From: Symsagittifera roscoffensis
Lineage: Eukaryota; Xenacoelomorpha; Acoela; Convolutidae
Direction of reading: 5' to 3'
DNA length: 60,000 nt
NCBI RefSeq assembly: GCF_963678635.1
Contig: NC_087062.1
Coordinates: 77,751,200-77,811,199 of the forward strand
Below, piece after piece: positions 1 to 11,454 of this stretch (positions within the stretch are counted from its first letter, which is position 1; every line of letters starts with the position of its first letter). The translations under genes were made by a program, and so were the position numbers. The notes under the pieces were generated by a model that was given only the letters and a program-made list of their open reading frames with translations, did not search any database and was not told the origin of the DNA.

Positions 1-876
1 GTTTTGAATATTCCGATTCCGACGCCTCATAATTCCTAATTATAACAATTATTGCAAAAAGTACCACAGTTGAAACAACGTTTTCAATTGGAGCTCAAGG
101 CTTCAAGACTTTTTGGCTAAAAAAATCAGTCAAAAGTTTCTAAATAAAAAGTCAAGTATGTCTGGAGAAAGAAAAACAGCCCCGAGCACAACTATTCCGT
201 CAATTTCTTCGAAAGTCAGTATAGAATGTAGAGAACTACAGCTTGAGTTGAAACATGGAAACCACTGCCTTTATCTATCAGGCGCGTATGCAGCAAGTTT
301 TTATTGCGAACTGCCAGGTAGTTTATTTAAAAAAAAAAGATTTCTCAAACAAGAAAACTGAACCTATTCGCAATGGCATATTTGCCTTGTAAATATTGAA
401 GTTAATCGGTCAAAAGCCGAAACATTCAAGGGGAGGCACCCTTTGGTACAATTTGGAGGTTAAAAGGATACAATTAAATGCAGGACCCTTTGAAAACAAG
501 GAGGGACAAAAATAGAAGCATGGGCCGTATCATAAATGATCGGTACTTTTATCTCAATTGATCGAATGCAAAAAGTTTAAGAAAAGATTACTTCATCATA
601 CAAGATAACATCATAAACTAATTGATTGTTTTTCAATGTATCTGATGCGGCCCAACTGTAGAAAAAAACATCATTTTTGTACGTTTCATTATTTTGAAAA
701 GTAAACACCCAATACAAAGTTCTGATTAATATATTAGGATCAATTAGCTTGCCTCAGATTTTACTGGAGTAAGTTTTTTTGTTGATAGAAAATTTAAATT
801 TATCACATACTAGCGCAATTCACAATTTAGATTTCATCCTAAAATCATTGAATATCAAAAAATTGGTGGCAGGACA

Positions 877-925
877 ATCTACCCTATTCCAAACTACCCT
901 ATACCATTCTACCCTATGCCATTAA
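877..925 (-). repeat. Minisatellite, inverted partner of 1648-1756
   Basis: Three imperfect copies of a 15-bp unit of the form ACCCTATnCCAnnCT. On the minus strand they read as the GGTATAGGGTAGATT unit of the longer array at 1648-1756, so the two arrays form an inverted pair about 720 bp apart. Confidence 0.7.
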
Positions 926-1225
926 GGAAAGCAATGAGAGGAAACAGCAACCCCAGTCGAAAGAAGTACAGGGAATTGAACGAGAAAGTGAAAAACATTT
1001 GCAACAATTTTAACAAAGATTCTATTTTAACCTATTTGTATTCTCTCGCGCAATTAAGTCATTCCTAACTCAGTTTATTTTAACAAACTTTGTGAATTTT
1101 TCAAAAATTCAATTTAATTTCTAAAAAAAATACACTTTTTGAGGTTCCCGTGGCCGTAGAGGGCTGAAATTTTGGGAGGTAATAGAGGCCAATACCAAAA
1201 GAATTTTACCTTCTCCCTCACCCCG

Positions 1226-1259
1226 CCCCCCAGTACCACCTTGGCCTGGTACTGGGGGG
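1226..1259. repeat. Perfect 13-bp hairpin
   Basis: The left arm CCCCCCAGTACCA (1226-1238) is the exact reverse complement of the right arm at 1247-1259, with an 8-base GC-rich loop. It stands out in AT-rich surroundings. I see no gene end beside it that would explain it as a terminator. Confidence 0.75.
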
Positions 1260-1647
1260 TCTACCCCTCCTTTTGTGATCAACTAGCAAACCCTCAGTAA
1301 TTTTCGAATTTCATTCAAAATTTGACTTCTTGGTGATTTGATCTTTCGAGCTTTTGATTTTCAAACACAGGCATTTTCCGCTACGCTATGTCGACTTGAT
1401 GTGATATGACTTTTGTTTGTTTAAGAAATAGCCGCAATGCATTTCTATAGCAACATTGGATTAAAATTTCTGTTCGTTCATGCTTTGAACTCATTTCCAT
1501 TTTGAACGCGCAAGTTTTACGTTGCTTTGATATTTTGTTCACGTGCGTCAATTATTCTTTGATCATAATTAATGGTTCTTTGATTTGTTCGGAAATATAC
1601 TGTTTCGGATTCTTCAAGAGGATGGGGTAAGTTTCAATTGCTTTAAT

Positions 1648-1756
1648 TATAGGGTAGAATGGTATAGGGTAGATTGGTATAGGGTAGATTGGTATGTAGG
1701 ATAGAATAGTATAGGGTAGATTAGCATAGGGTAGATTGGAATAGGGTAGAATGTCA
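1648..1756 (+). repeat. 15-bp minisatellite (GGTATAGGGTAGATT type)
   Basis: About seven imperfect tandem units of GGTATAGGGTAGATT, with AGAAT and AGATT variants. The same unit occurs in the opposite orientation at 877-925. It might be the arms of a foldback-type element, but I see no coding sequence between the arms. Confidence 0.75.
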
Positions 1757-2474
1757 TGGAACCAAAAAATTTGCCTTACAATTAAGGCCTTACAATATAA
1801 AATTTGCCTTACAATTTAAAATTTGCATTATATTTTTTGCTAGTTTATGCGGTTGCTAAAAACAAAAATGAACTTGCTTTAAAAAAGCGCCCATTGGCAC
1901 AAAAAAAGCCTTTTTTTGGCTTTGTTTCAAACAAATATAAAAATGCAGCGAGCTAACGTAAGCAATTTTCTAATCGTATATTTTTGTATCTTTTTTGAGC
2001 CAATTGGCCTGCCTAATAATTTTCTAAAGTTTCCTTTGGCGCTAAATTTTATTAATTTTGAGGAGTGAATTCGCGCCAAAAAGACCCGATTTAAAAAAAA
2101 ACTCTTCAAAAATGGTCAAAAACATTGTGTCGAGCAAAATTGAATCCTTTCAGTGCGTTTGAAGAGCTGGGACAAATCAATTTGTGTGATTTAAGAAACT
2201 GCACCAAAAATTCAAAAAAATGAAACTCTTAGTTTAGTTATCATTGCGAAGTGGAGACAAATTGGTTCGCTCATTTTAACTTTTCAAATGTTTGGATACC
2301 TCTAAAAGTCATGTCGAATGAATTTTTTTGTCTAGACGAAAAAGAAACGACTTTTTGATTCATTACCATTTCTATTTTACACTGAAAACGAGTTGAAACG
2401 CCATTGGTTCAGAGGCTATAAAAGTCAAAACCGAACCATACTAAGTGATGTACGACAATGGAGGTTCAAAGAGG

Positions 2475-2575
2475 ACAAGAGCTTTCACCCAGAAAAACAA
2501 GAGCTTTCACCCGGAAAAACAAGAGCTTTCACCCAGAAAAACAAGAGCTTTCACCCGGAAAAAGCTTTCACCCAC
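2475..2575 (+). repeat. 22-bp minisatellite
   Basis: Four to five copies of AAGAGCTTTCACCCAGAAAAAC, alternating between CCCAGAA and CCCGGAA, with a truncated last copy. The period of 22 is not a multiple of three, so all three frames across it look open and repetitive. I do not read it as protein. Confidence 0.85.
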
Positions 2576-4332
2576 ACTTGCGATTTGCAAAACTTCTTTT
2601 AAAATGCTTCAGGTCTGTCAAAGCAGAGCCCATTGTAGTTATTCACTACAACCAAGACTGAGTTACTTTGCTGAGCGAGCTTTTTTTTTCAAAAGCCAAA
2701 ACCGTTGTTTGCTTCTAGATCTTTTACGTCCTACTACTGTTGCTACCGAAATTGTTCAGGCTATGGTAGATCTGAAGCTAGAGGTCGAATGTGAGCTCGA
2801 CCGCCCTCTCTATGATTGCCACACAAGAGGATTAGATATACGATCGCAGATTTTAGTTTCTTCACTGTATCGAATAAACGATTCGATCTGAAAGTGAACA
2901 GCTCAGCACTGTTCTGAGTGTCTCCTTTTGCGTGATTGGAAGAATCAGCTGGTAGAGATGGAAATCAGCGGCTTATCATCTTTACAAATTTATGTTTTGA
3001 TTTTTTTGAAATGCCTGTTTAGTTTATGCTTGCATTAATCTTAAAATTTGATTGTTGATCATTTATAGCTAATAGCTGATGTAAAATGCGGTTTAACTTA
3101 GCAAATTGGAAAATACTTGAAGATTATCTGCAACAATTCTACGTGAGAATAGTCAAAGTCAGAAACACCATTTTGTGTTTTCAACTGACTTTTTATTTCA
3201 CACAAACTCAAATTAACCCTTTGATAAATATCGAATGAAAACTGATGTGAGGAGTAAACACGTAAGGGGTGAAATAAAATTCGCTTTATGGAGTGGTAAA
3301 AAGTACTGGGTTAAAATATCCTTGGTATGAAATTGCACTGGGTAAGAACTGGTGCTGTAAAATGTTTAAGGGTAAAAACAAAGAATACACCAATCTGCGA
3401 ACCTTCTAACATTAAAAAAAAATAGGTAAATTTTATTGTCAAAAAAGCTATTTGAAAATCAAGTTTTTTCTGCACAAAAACCGTTTTGAGCAAGTAATTT
3501 GAACCTTTTATCAAAAATCCCAACAATTATAGACAAGTGTAAGACCATCTGATATATAAATTGATTGAAAATCAACGTTCAGATTTTAGTAACTTATGAG
3601 TCAACATGGTAAGAAGTTCCAACGATATTTTTTGTTTTGGTTTTCTGCATAAACATTTTTGCGAATAGGAATCTATGATGGTATAAGGCTTTCTGATTGG
3701 TTGAAAATTTTCCACCATGCCTACCCTTTGACAAGAGGGTTACCCCAGGTAGCTACAAAGCCATTGCTCGCACAGGAAGGGAGAGAGATGTTTTCATTTG
3801 AATAGAGAGTAAAGTCAGCGGAGATTTGTTTAAAATCAATGTTGATAAAAGAAAAATCATCAAACGATTTTTCAATTTCGTTTATTAGGTCAAGGGCAGA
3901 TTTTAGAGGCTGAATTAAAGGACAACAAGATAATTTTTCTGTGTTCTTCTGAAAATTATAAAAGACCTTTTTATGCAAAAATCGATGTCGCGTGCAAAAT
4001 ATTGCAAAATTGAGCCAGAAAGGCAATTGCGTTTTTTGAAAAAAAAACTATTAAAATTCGTTTTTTTTGGCGCATTTCGCTGGTGAGGTTGCCAACATCG
4101 TATCTGGTTAAAACTGTTTTTGGGTCAGAGTATAACCTTACATTTCAAAAGAGCTCGAAAAATCTATTTGTTTGACCCGAAAAATTATTTATCGATTTCA
4201 TACTTTTGCGAATATTCTAAGTCCGTGCTGGTTAGAACTAGGAAAAAAGTTGCAAAGTTTGGAACTGACAAAGACAGTTAAGAAATAGCAAATGATTAAA
4301 ATGATCAAATGTCTCAAGGCCTCATGATCACC

Positions 4333-4470
4333 AACGGATTTAGGGGCAGGCGGGGGGGGGGGGGTGTTAAGGCCCTCTCCCCTCATGGATTTGACCCCCT
4401 GACGATCCAAAGGTCCCCCCTTTGTACTAATTTGAGATATCCAATTTTGGCTGAGGGACCATAAAATGTT
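4333..4470. repeat. Dispersed repeat, copy 1 (pair with 52219-52352)
   Basis: About 135 bp that recur at 52219-52352 in the same orientation. Shared blocks include CGGATTTA/TGGATTTA, a G-run, ACCCCCTG, ATCCAAAGG and CCTTTGTACTA, then TTTGAGATA and TTTTTGGCT or a close variant. The minus strand of both copies is open in the same frame and gives related peptides (shared core STKGxPLxRQGV), so this could be a remnant of a coding mobile element. Confidence 0.65.
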
Positions 4471-5351
4471 TCTAAAGGCGTAGTTTAAGAGTTGCAAAGC
4501 GTCATCATTCGATAGGTATTTTTTTCCGACATCCACTTTCGATCAAACAACCCTTAAGCTTGTCTAAAGCGTATTTAGCTACCGCTAATGTACTTACTCC
4601 TAATGACAATGGGGAACTATAGCGCCAAAAATACGTCAAATTTTCCTAAAACTGCTCAAAAAAAGTTCGGTATTTTGTCAAAGCAGCATTTAAGGTAGTT
4701 TTGGAGAACTTTGCATTTTATAATTAATTTTAATTGAGCTCAATAAACTCAATAAGCATCATGTTGTTCGATTTACCACTTCTGCTTTGGACCTTTTCCC
4801 CGCCTTAGGCCTAAAAAGACTTAAAAAAAGGCATAAGCTTCTGAACTAGAAAGCTAAAGGCGGAGCCCTGAGTTACGATGAAATTCCTTCCGATTATTTC
4901 AGAAGGTATCAAAAGTAACTCAAGTGAGACACATCTGATCGGACTTGATTTGAAATTAGATATTTGAGATATTCAGACCTGAGGCAAGATAAAATAAATT
5001 TTTGGGGTAACTTGAAATTATATTGGGACCGCTTGCGATAATCGAAACCTGGGACACTGATTATGTAAAATTCAAATTGATTCAAATGTTCTCTCTGAAG
5101 GGTTTCAATTAGTTTTAATTAATTTTATGGAATGAAAGATAGACTTCTAGCGTTCTTTCAATTTTAATGAGGTGACAAAAAATTTTAACTTTTTTTCGAA
5201 AAAAAAACTCACTGAGCAACAAGAGAACTTCTCTCAACTGAAAAATACTATTTTTGACTTCAAAAATCAGAGAAAATATTTTGCATCTCAATCAGTTAGT
5301 TTTTCAGCATTTTGGTTTGGCTTAGTTTCTCTTAGCCATAAAGATTAGGTA

Positions 5352-5667
5352 CTCGTTTAGAAGTATGGTCCCGCCATTTTTGATGAGTCCAATTCAAGAT
5401 GCTCGTTTAGAAATGTGGTCCCGCAAGACACTTGAAAAATACTTAGAGTACTTCAAGTGGATGAAACAAAAGAAAAATGTGGAAATATTTTTTCGATAGA
5501 TTTGCCTCTAAATTTGTCAATAAAAGGGAATTATCAAAATGATCGAATCAATGGCAAAATTTAGAAACTACCTTTGATTTTTTGTCTTACTTTTATATGG
5601 GACTATTGGTAGTTTTACGGTACCACACTTCTAAACGAGGTTTTAAACAGGACCATACTTCTAAACC
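5352..5667. repeat. Short element with nested terminal inverted repeats
   Basis: The motif CTCGTTTAGAAGTATGGTCC occurs at 5352 and, with small changes, at 5402. It recurs in reverse complement at about 5619-5640 and 5650-5667. This gives two nested inverted pairs around an AT-rich core of roughly 200 bp, as in a MITE-like or foldback element. No transposase is present and target duplications are not obvious. Confidence 0.55.
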
Positions 5668-5915
5668 ATTATAATAACAAGTTGTATTTGATTACCGGGA
5701 GAACAAACCACTAAAGTCTAAAATAACTCAACAAAGAAAAACCCGCCATAATATTTTTTTTCAAATCTCCAGAAGTGCGCAGATTATAGTGAGTGATATG
5801 TCACTATGTAATGATTGTGTAATCGTAACAAAACTGTGGATATGTCAAAAAACATTTCAATGAGTGTGCAAAATTGGCCAAAAGTTTCGATGCTTTCCAT
5901 TTCAAAATTGTTTAA

Positions 5916-6115
5916 NNNNNNNNNNNNNNNNNNNNNNNNNNNNNNNNNNNNNNNNNNNNNNNNNNNNNNNNNNNNNNNNNNNNNNNNNNNNNNNNNNNNN
6001 NNNNNNNNNNNNNNNNNNNNNNNNNNNNNNNNNNNNNNNNNNNNNNNNNNNNNNNNNNNNNNNNNNNNNNNNNNNNNNNNNNNNNNNNNNNNNNNNNNNN
6101 NNNNNNNNNNNNNNN
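5916..6115. other. Assembly gap (200 N)
   Basis: Exactly 200 undetermined bases. The sequence on the left is unrelated to the tandem array. The sequence on the right starts inside the hairpin of LTR-b, so the left edge of the array and possibly further copies lie in the gap. Confidence 0.99.
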
Positions 6116-6735
6116 GGTGACGATCACGCACGATAAGACACTTAGCGGAAGGAATTAGCGAGAAGGGAGGCTTCAGTGGGGAAGAAGTAGAGAGCAGTAC
6201 CCTCCCGTGCCACGAATTGGGAGTAATAACGACGTTATTACAGGAAAACCACGGAAGCGGAGGCTCGACCCCCCAGAGACAGTATATGGTGAAGGACTAT
6301 AATAAACTGACTTTTTAGCTACTCTGATGCTATAGACATTTGAATTAACACCGGTATTGTTTGATATCTTAGAATATGAGTAGCTAGAAAGAGGAAAGGG
6401 TCAATCCATCTCCAATGGATTTAATATAGAACTGTCACCAAAAACATAGTAAAATAGGTTATTCGAGCCGTGTTTTTAATGGCACCCACGTAGTCTGAGG
6501 ATCCGAGACCCAATCTATGTGGTTGTGTTCGCATGTAAACGAAAGCTGATCAAAAGTCGTTTGACTGATGGCCTAAAAATAGTAACTTTTTACTAAGCCC
6601 TAAACAGACCAGAAAATCAACTGGCTAGGTCGAGACGGTGAAAAACGAGTAGAATTTAGGTAACTGACACCTGCCAGTTGTTAATAGGTACTTTTTCTAC
6701 GCTCCGTCACAGTGTAGTATTTGGGCGAATGTTAC
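6116..6735 (+). mobile_element. LTR-b, copy A (5' part lost in gap)
   Basis: The right-hand two thirds of the plus-strand LTR, ending in GGGCGAATGTTACA. It contains the polyadenylation signal AATAAA at 6301-6306. The TATA box seen in copies B and C falls in the gap. Confidence 0.7.
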
Positions 6736-6965
6736 AAATTACGAACCTTGTAATTGGGTGCTGTCAGAGAACACTCAAAGAATGCAGATCTTATTTCCAA
6801 TAGATGCGGTTAACTCTATCTTATATCCAATAGGTGCGTTACAAGATAACTCCATAGATATCTCCATATGTTGCTAATTGTCATGCGGTTTGTTTGCTTT
6901 CAAGATATTTATTTTGGATCAAGATTTTTTGACAAAAAATTCATTTTAGTCTCATTTTATCTGTT

Positions 6966-7867
6966 TGTAACATTCGCCCGTAAGTACATATCGACGGAAA
7001 ATAAAGCTGGGTTCTCAAACGCCTGGCCAACGTCTAAACAGAGCTCTACATGCTTTTCACCGTCTCTACCAAGCCAGTTCTTTTGGTGATCTTTTCAGCA
7101 TCGGATCGACAAAAACGTTACTGTTCTCCGGCTTCGACCAGAACGCTCAAATTAACTTAATTACATGCAAAATAGTGAGCTTATGGCTGGGTCTCAGTAT
7201 CCCCAGACCACGAGGTCACTCCTAAAATCAGAGATACCACTACTTATTATATTACTAATGTTTTTGTTCAGTAGATAAAAATCATCATCTCCATCGAAGA
7301 TGGATCAACCCTTTCCCCCAAATCTTAGCTTTTCATCCTCGTAAAATGGATTCAGATGTTAATTAAATTCAATTCAGGACATAATAGGGAAGTTAAAAGT
7401 TTGTATAAAAAGATATGAGTTCCAGTCCCGAGACCCCTTCGGATTCTTGAATCCGAGGAAAAAAGACCCTTATCTTCCTTCCGGAAGGCTGGTTTTCCAC
7501 CCTTCACCGTTGTTTGCAACGGCTTTGCAACTATTGTAGCGACACAATAGTTGCAACTCGGAGCGGTCTCTGCTACTTCTGTTTTTCTCCGATTCTGATT
7601 CTAAATTTTCTCGTTGTTGTCGTCGTCGCAACTATCGTTGTTATGTTCCTTTTTTGGTTTTTCTCTAAAATGGCCGTTTTTGACGTTTCTCAGAATTATT
7701 ACGTCATCATTTCGATTTTTAAAATTCAGGAATTTCCGAATTCTTCAGCCTTCACGATTTGTCCAATCATCTGAATAACACTCCTAATCCTTCAAAACCG
7801 CCAATTCGGAAGGTTCGCTGCTAAACACTCGAAACTGCATTTTCGTCCATTCTGGTCGAATGTCACA
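6966..7867 (-). mobile_element. LTR-a, copy A
   Basis: A 902-bp LTR of the minus-strand element family. On the plus strand it starts TGTAACATTCG and ends CGAATGTCACA, which are inverted repeats matching at 10 of 11 positions. Minus-strand element sequence and a purine tract (GGGGAGTA on the minus strand) abut 7867, the position expected for a 3' LTR. Open frames inside it are not conserved with the partner LTR and are not genes. Confidence 0.8.
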
Positions 7868-8697
7868 TACTCCCCGAACAGCCCGGTCAATGTCCCCATT
7901 GAATCTCGCAATATTCGTAAAATTGATACAGTGTCATCGAACAGAATTTACGAAATGCGCGAAATTACTTTTACCCGCGTCATATCGACTCACTGCAGAA
8001 TATAAATGGCAACATACTACATTGCTATAAACTTCTAAATTTATTCACTAATCTGAACTTTGAGGATATGACTTAAGATAAAACCTTTTTTCTGACTTCC
8101 AACGACATTGCCCTGATTTAATATTTTTTTCTCCTAGGTTTTAAAAGGTGTTAGTTTGCAGGACAGTCCTGCCAACCAACAAGCTAAAATTATCCTTTTA
8201 TGCTTCTTCCCTTCGGAAATTTTAGTTGTTATTGTCTTGAATATTAAAATTAAGGAACTCTGTGGTTAGAAAGAACAATGAAACAATCTCCCTCTTCAAG
8301 AGATTACCCAAGCTTTTCATGTCACCACAAAGTGATCAGTTCTCCTAGTTGATTAAAAACAGTCATGCAGGCTGGAATATTTAAATATACTCTTTACTCA
8401 AACCTTTCTAAATAAAAATTAAATGTCTCTAAAGCCACTATACAAAATCAAAATGCAAAATTATAAATGCAACAAATTCTTTTATGTTCAAAACTCAACT
8501 AAATGTTTCAGTTTTCAATTATAGTTTGGTTGCTTAGTTTTTCACTTGACTTTTCTCACACACAAAAAACAATTCTGAGTTTTAACTCCTTCTCTTTTGT
8601 CACCTCTTTGTTTCTTCTTTTTTCGTCGTTTAGAAGTTCTAAAACTTCTAAATTCTTTTATTTTAGTTTCTTTTTGCATCTTGTATCTACTACCATT

Positions 8698-9299
8698 CGT
8701 CAATGTTCCGTCTCCTCCTCCTGTGACATTGACTCTGCACTTTCAGTTTCGGTGTCTTGCAACACATCGTTAGCTATTCTGACGCTGTTGGAAGCAGTCC
8801 TCCAACACTTCTGCTCTTCTACCCTCTGTTTACAACGAGGTAGGGGATCCACGTTAGATTCTCTGTTCCTGCAGAAGCTGTTGTGGAGACTCAACGTCAC
8901 GTTTCTCTCCAAATCTTCCTTCAACATCTCTTCTTTTTCCTTTCCACTACGTTCACTTGTCCTGGAAATTCTCTTCACAGCAGGGGGTCACAGCATTTCG
9001 TCAATGTTCCGTCTCCTCCTCCTGTGACATTGACTCTGCACTTTCGGTTTCGGTGTCTTGCAACACATCGTTAGCTATTCTGACGCTGTTGGAAGCAGTC
9101 CTCCAACACTTCTGCTCTTCTACCCTCTGTTTACAACGAGGTAGGGGATCCACGTTAGATTCTCTGTTCCTGCAGAAGCTGTTGTGGAGACTCAACGTCA
9201 CGTTTCTCTCCAAATCTTCCTTCAACATCTCTTCTTTTTCCTTTCCACTACGTTCACTTGTCCTGGAAATTCTCTTCACAGCAGGGGGTCACAGCATTT
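8698..9299. repeat. 301-bp tandem duplication within copy A
   Basis: Two nearly identical 301-bp segments (8698-8998 and 8999-9299). Each encodes on the minus strand the same charged 92-residue tail of the last element ORF. Copy B has the same doubling (14044-14645), while copy C and the complete element have only one segment. Confidence 0.92.
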
Positions 9300-9475
9300 C
9301 GATGAGTCAAAAAAGCTCGCCTGAAAGCTCCTGCCCCAATGTCCAGCTGATACCCACTGTACACTCTGCCGTGCTTCGACATATGCTTTTTTGCATACTC
9401 GTACAACCATGCAGTCATGTTGGCTCTAAACCATGGCATCAGCCGTCTTCTTGCCCATATCTTTTTTACTTCCAT
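8700..9475 (-). pseudogene. C-terminal part of terminal accessory ORF, array copy A
   Basis: The minus strand first encodes a stretch starting near 9475 with a positively charged segment (KKIWARRR) and a YEYAKKH motif. A 92-residue, highly charged tail ending SMSQEEETEH follows and is present twice because of the 301-bp duplication. It continues the 9514-10296 frame after a frameshift near 9530. I recognise no domain. It is a truncated retroelement remnant, not a host gene. Confidence 0.6.
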
Positions 9476-9513
9476 AGGAATGTTCAGAATCTTGCACGTT
9501 GTCTCAAAAAGAT

Positions 9514-10296
9514 CTAAATCCGCGCCTCCTGTCTATTGTTCTCTCTCACATGAGCCTCCAGCCACCTTATCGCCATCATAACTCCCACTATCACTATAGT
9601 TATGGGCCGTGATGAGTCTGGTAAACCCATGGAGAGCAGCTCTCCAGAGTCCCAGATAAACACCAGATTACTACGCCCGGGATACCACCATGTTTGCAGC
9701 AAGCAGTGGCAGGGAAACTCATCATGTGTCAACATGATGCTCCTCCAAGTACGCTTTCCCGAAGCTTCCAGTAATGGTTCCACTTCCATCATCACTCGGT
9801 GGACTTCATCATTCTCGTCTACTGTATTGTAATCTGTAACGGTTAATCCTCTCTGTTTCTGTCTCTCAAATTGACTGAAGTTCCCACTCACGTATCCCAT
9901 GAACTTCCTTCCCAGTATTGATTCCAACTCCTCCTTTGTTCTCTCTGGAACTGCTGAGAACATTTTACACAGTAACTCGTAAGATTTCTCCGACATTCTC
10001 GTTAGTCTCACACACTTTGGCACTGAGAAGGCTTGATCCACGATCGTTCTCGTACTCTTTACATCCACAGCTACAAAATGCACCGGGTATCTGCTCTTGC
10101 ACATTGGAGCTAATGTCGATCCCACCGAATATCGTGCTCCTGATGGTCTACGATAAGTTTCACTGTGTCGGATGTTCATTTCCGCCTCGATCGCTTCCCT
10201 CCATTTTCCTATGGGCTTTTGCTCAGTTTGCAAAACTCCTGGGAACACTTCTACACTGATGGCTGTGACCATCTCATGTTTCTGGTCTAGATTCAA
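9514..10296 (-). pseudogene. Terminal accessory ORF of the retroelement, array copy A (260 aa)
   Basis: An open frame of 260 codons, unrecognised family. Visible features are an N-terminal MNLDQKHEMVT stretch, a hydrophobic segment PVHFVAVDV, and a C-terminal hydrophobic run (PITIVIVGVMMAIRWLEAHV) that could be a buried helix or a membrane segment. Array copy B is almost identical, and the complete element has the same protein with a premature stop at the Trp of AIRWLEA. In the complete element it follows the 488-codon ORF, so here it is a 5'-truncated copy. Confidence 0.6.
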
Positions 10297-10362
10297 TATT
10301 GACTCTAAAGAACCAAAATGCTGTAGAATCCTAGTACAGTCACTAGATTTACGTCGGTTCCT

Positions 10363-10761
10363 TCATGGCAATCTGCGATCAGTTCCGTTTCCGTCCTTGC
10401 TTTCATCATAACGTTCCCAAACAATATCGTCTACTGCTTGTGTTGTTTCTCCACAAACGTGACCTTCCAGTCCACAGACTTCTGCCAGACAGCTACCAGG
10501 TTTGACCCAGTCTTCTGGTCCCCAGCCAGGCAACTCCACTTTCTCTTCCCCGTTGCTCCTAGAGGCTGTTTTCATCACATTATTTATGATGTTCAGGTCA
10601 CGCAGGTTACAGTCTGCGTTTAGTTCCCTCTGCACGTCTTGTGTCGCTCGTAGTATCGAGTCAGAATTGGGACTAGGACACCATGATGGTCTCATCAGTT
10701 CCCACACTACCATCAAGCTCGTTCTCAGTAATTCATCTGAGAATCCCAACCCAAACTCCAC
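10363..10761 (-). pseudogene. Truncated 488-codon accessory ORF, array copy A
   Basis: This corresponds to the C-terminal 120 or so residues of the 20741-22207 ORF (EFGLGFSDELLRTSL ... DGNGTDRRLP). The upstream part is lost, first by the 118-bp internal deletion and then by the array breakpoint at 10852. No independent function is suggested. Confidence 0.65.
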
Positions 10762-10852
10762 CCAAACACTGCTTGCTCGTAATCAAAGAAGCAATCACTC
10801 AGGAAAGGGTTGTACGCTATCCCTATGACTCCGGTACGTAGCTGTATGACTT

Positions 10853-11147
10853 ATGGAGAGCATAGGTGAGTATATTTACCTATTTAAACACAACTGCTGT
10901 TTTTAACCTGTGTAAGACACGTGTTCACTGTGTGGCGACCTGGGAAGTTTGGGTAAGCTCGCTCGAAGAGGGTGAGTACCTCAATAACTTTCCTACCCAC
11001 AGAGTTTCTTAGATTTAAAATTGAGGACGAGAGCATAAATAACTGATTATACTTGACGAGTGACGTGAATTAATTTTATCGGGTGCGTGGCCGTGCCACG
11101 TCCCAACTTTTTAATCAGCAAAAGCGAGAAGAAATTTTATGGCAAGA
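10853..11147. other. Array-unit flank left of LTR-b (copy B)
   Basis: About 295 bp between the truncated element end and LTR-b, repeated at 16199-16493. It contains an imperfect GC-rich inverted repeat (GTGGCCGTGCCAC near 11090). No gene is seen. It may be host DNA or the interior of the element to which LTR-b belongs. Confidence 0.5.
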
Positions 11148-11439
11148 TGACGAAAGTAGTCAGAACAGAAATTTTATCTAGGACACTCCTGATGGTGCAA
11201 ATTTTCGACGCAACGCTTCCTGCGCAACCTTCCGACGCAACACAGAAATAGAAGTAGAGTCCTTACTGGTTGAAAATTACTGCAAATGAGGGTCAGAATA
11301 TTCGGGAATTTTGATTTTTCAAAATTTCGATTGTCGAACGAATATTTCTGAGAAATACAAGAAACGGTCATTTTGAGCCAAAAAGTGACAAAAATCAAAA
11401 CAACAACCGAATTAGCGAGAGACAGTCGGACGATAACGA

Positions 11440-11447
11440 TATAAAAA
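11440..11447 (+). promoter_or_regulatory. LTR-b TATA box
   Basis: TATAAAAA lies about 200 bp before AATAAA on the same strand, the usual U3-R arrangement of an LTR. The same site is at 16786-16793 in copy C. Confidence 0.6.
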
Positions 11448-11454
11448 GGAAGCC

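Larger units (their letters stand above)
1..5915. other. AT-rich non-genic flank
   Basis: I see no gene here that I can support. Open frames are short, low in complexity, and show no recognisable domain. The stretch holds several small repeats, listed separately: an inverted pair of 15-bp minisatellites, a perfect 13-bp hairpin, a 22-bp minisatellite, a dispersed repeat also found near 52.2 kb, and a small terminal-inverted-repeat structure near 5.4 kb. It ends at the assembly gap. Confidence 0.7.

Noticed and set aside
113-361. 82-codon plus-strand frame
   Set aside because: Isolated, low-complexity lysine-rich end, no homology I recognise, and no supporting splice or promoter signals.
2445-2891. 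148-codon plus-strand frame
   Set aside because: The first part is a 22-bp minisatellite that is open in all frames, and the rest has no domain or splice context.
5784-6136. Open frames across the gap
   Set aside because: They consist mostly of undetermined bases and have no coding evidence.
7514-7774. Plus-strand frame with a hydrophobic segment inside LTR-a (also 12859, 18205, 41681)
   Set aside because: It lies entirely within an LTR. Its 3' end changes frame between copies, and the hydrophobic run comes from TTG/GTC simple sequence. No sign of selection as protein.
8503-9517. Long plus-strand frames in the array (also at 13849-14863 and 19182-19895)
   Set aside because: They are antisense to the charged retroelement tail. 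They are Ser/Leu/Phe-rich, as expected from the complement of a Glu/Lys/Arg-rich coding strand, and carry the same 301-bp repeat twice.
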